A model generated the notes under the pieces. The model saw only the letters and a program-made list of their open reading frames with translations. It was not told the DNA's origin and made no database searches. Shown piece by piece: positions 14,189 through 14,964 of a DNA stretch of 14,964 bases. Position numbers and translations under genes: made by a program. This DNA comes from JALTBU01 sp964410645 (GTDB lineage Bacteria; Campylobacterota; Campylobacteria; Campylobacterales; Nautiliaceae). The DNA is taken from positions 1 through 14,964 of the forward strand of contig CAYPHV010000029.1 in NCBI GenBank assembly GCA_964410645.1, read 5' to 3'. Each line of letters starts with the position of its first letter. The stretch's first letter is position 1.

Positions 14189-14960
14189 TATAAAAATGAA
14201 TTTTCAAAAAATAAAAAAAGATATTGATAATTTAACATTATTCAGTGCGGCTATGAGTTATTACACCATATTTTCTTTAATACCCATTATTTTAATAATA
14301 TTGTCAATTTTCTCTACAACTCCCTTTTTTTCTAAATTTTACATAAAACTTGAAACTTTTTTAATATCCAATATATTGCCGACATATCATGAACAGATTT
14401 CTTTATATCTAAAAAGTTTTCTAAATAATTCGACACAAATGGGCTTAATCGGCGGATTATATATACTAATTACTTCAATTTTGTTTTTTGATAACTATGA
14501 AACAATCATTTCAAAAATATTCGAACAGGAAAAAAGAGATTTATGGGAAAAAATAAAATTATATTGGACAATGCTGACGCTTTTTCCCGTTTTATTTGCA
14601 TCGTCTATTTTCGTATCAATAAAACTTGAATTTTATTTAAAATTTTCATTTGGTTATATTATTCCTTTTTTAATTATATGGTTAACATTTTTTTTAGCAT
14701 ATAAGCTTACTTTACAAACCAAAACAGTCAAATCCTGTATTTATATCTCGTTTTTAGTAACACTTCTTTTCTTTATCGCTAAAAATATATTTTTATATTA
14801 TGTCATTTTTAATAAGACATACAAATCGATTTACGGATCAATTTCAATACTTCTTTTTCTCTTTTTATGGATATATATAAACTGGATAATATATTTGGGA
14901 GGAATATATTTAATTAAATATTATGAATCTTATTTGTTACAAAAATACTCAAAAACATAA
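14181..14960 (+). CDS. YihY/BrkB-family inner-membrane protein
   Basis: 259 residues with about six hydrophobic segments. The opening SAAMSYYTIFSLIPIILIILSI matches the conserved first helix region of the YihY/BrkB family (Pfam Virul_fac_BrkB), and the last helix pair ends FLWIYINWIIYLGGIYLIKYYE, also typical. Members were once called ribonuclease BN, which is now known to be wrong; their role is uncertain. The ATG at 14181 overlaps the end of uup by 8 bases and has no clear Shine-Dalgarno sequence, so translation probably depends on coupling to uup. A second ATG five codons later (14196) is an alternative start. The gene is complete, ending four bases before the window edge. Confidence 0.85.
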   Translation: MLNIKMNFQKIKKDIDNLTLFSAAMSYYTIFSLIPIILIILSIFSTTPFFSKFYIKLETFLISNILPTYHEQISLYLKSFLNNSTQMGLIGGLYILITSILFFDNYETIISKIFEQEKRDLWEKIKLYWTMLTLFPVLFASSIFVSIKLEFYLKFSFGYIIPFLIIWLTFFLAYKLTLQTKTVKSCIYISFLVTLLFFIAKNIFLYYVIFNKTYKSIYGSISILLFLFLWIYINWIIYLGGIYLIKYYESYLLQKYSKT

Positions 14961-14964
14961 TTTA

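Noticed and set aside
1..14964. CRISPR array, tRNA, rRNA, insertion sequence or toxin-antitoxin operon
   Set aside because: I looked for direct repeats with regular spacing, cloverleaf-type RNAs, transposase motifs and paired toxin/antitoxin genes and found none. The 24-residue frame at 12117-12191 is too little to call a toxin.

Overview
The window is AT-rich and gene-dense, with short intergenic gaps and many 4-base ATGA stop/start overlaps. Gene content and protein style point to a member of the Campylobacterota (epsilonproteobacteria), most likely a thermophilic, anaerobic Nautiliales-type organism (Nautilia, Caminibacter or Lebetimonas). The basis is the combination of nadB, an NhaD-type antiporter, ferredoxin-dependent IorAB with a PaaK-type CoA ligase, a DciA-like protein and an AT-rich genome with one GC-rich structured RNA. 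This assignment is inference; no database was consulted.

Region 1 (1-402): the 3' end of an unidentified plus-strand gene converges on a minus-strand, GC-rich, rod-like non-coding RNA of about 170 nt. The RNA has a perfect extended -10 promoter and self-complementary ends, and 6S RNA is the best guess. Two AT-rich inverted repeats lie between it and hemD.

Region 2 (403-5490, minus): a five-gene operon in the order small lipoprotein, nadB, nhaD, guaA, hemD. The lipoprotein is only 57 residues. It overlaps nadB by ATGA and carries a clear lipobox (FFFFGC) followed by GYKAPP, resembling the LptM/YifL type. Its likely promoter lies inside the facing gene dciA.

Region 3 (5449-5880, plus): a DUF721/DciA-like gene, apparently translated from a leaderless mRNA. 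Its 5' end overlaps the lipoprotein gene head to head.

Region 4 (5881-9499, minus): iorA-iorB-paaK, all overlapping by ATGA. Together they interconvert aryl-pyruvates, aryl-acetyl-CoAs and free aryl-acetates, using ferredoxin and ATP.

Region 5 (9574-12146, plus): uvrC (TTG start) overlapping a ribF-type FAD synthetase/riboflavin kinase. Region 6 (12117-12191, minus): a possible 24-residue membrane micro-protein with a near-ideal Shine-Dalgarno sequence and extended -10 promoter, antisense to the ribF tail. Region 7 (12260-14960, plus): a Uup-type ABC-F ATPase (GTG start) overlapping a YihY/BrkB-family membrane protein.

Most annotated genes are housekeeping. The least ordinary parts are the structured RNA, the two small proteins, and the tightly interlocked divergent promoters at 5449-5550, 9545-9552 and 12229-12249. 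I see no mobile element, CRISPR array, tRNA or rRNA.
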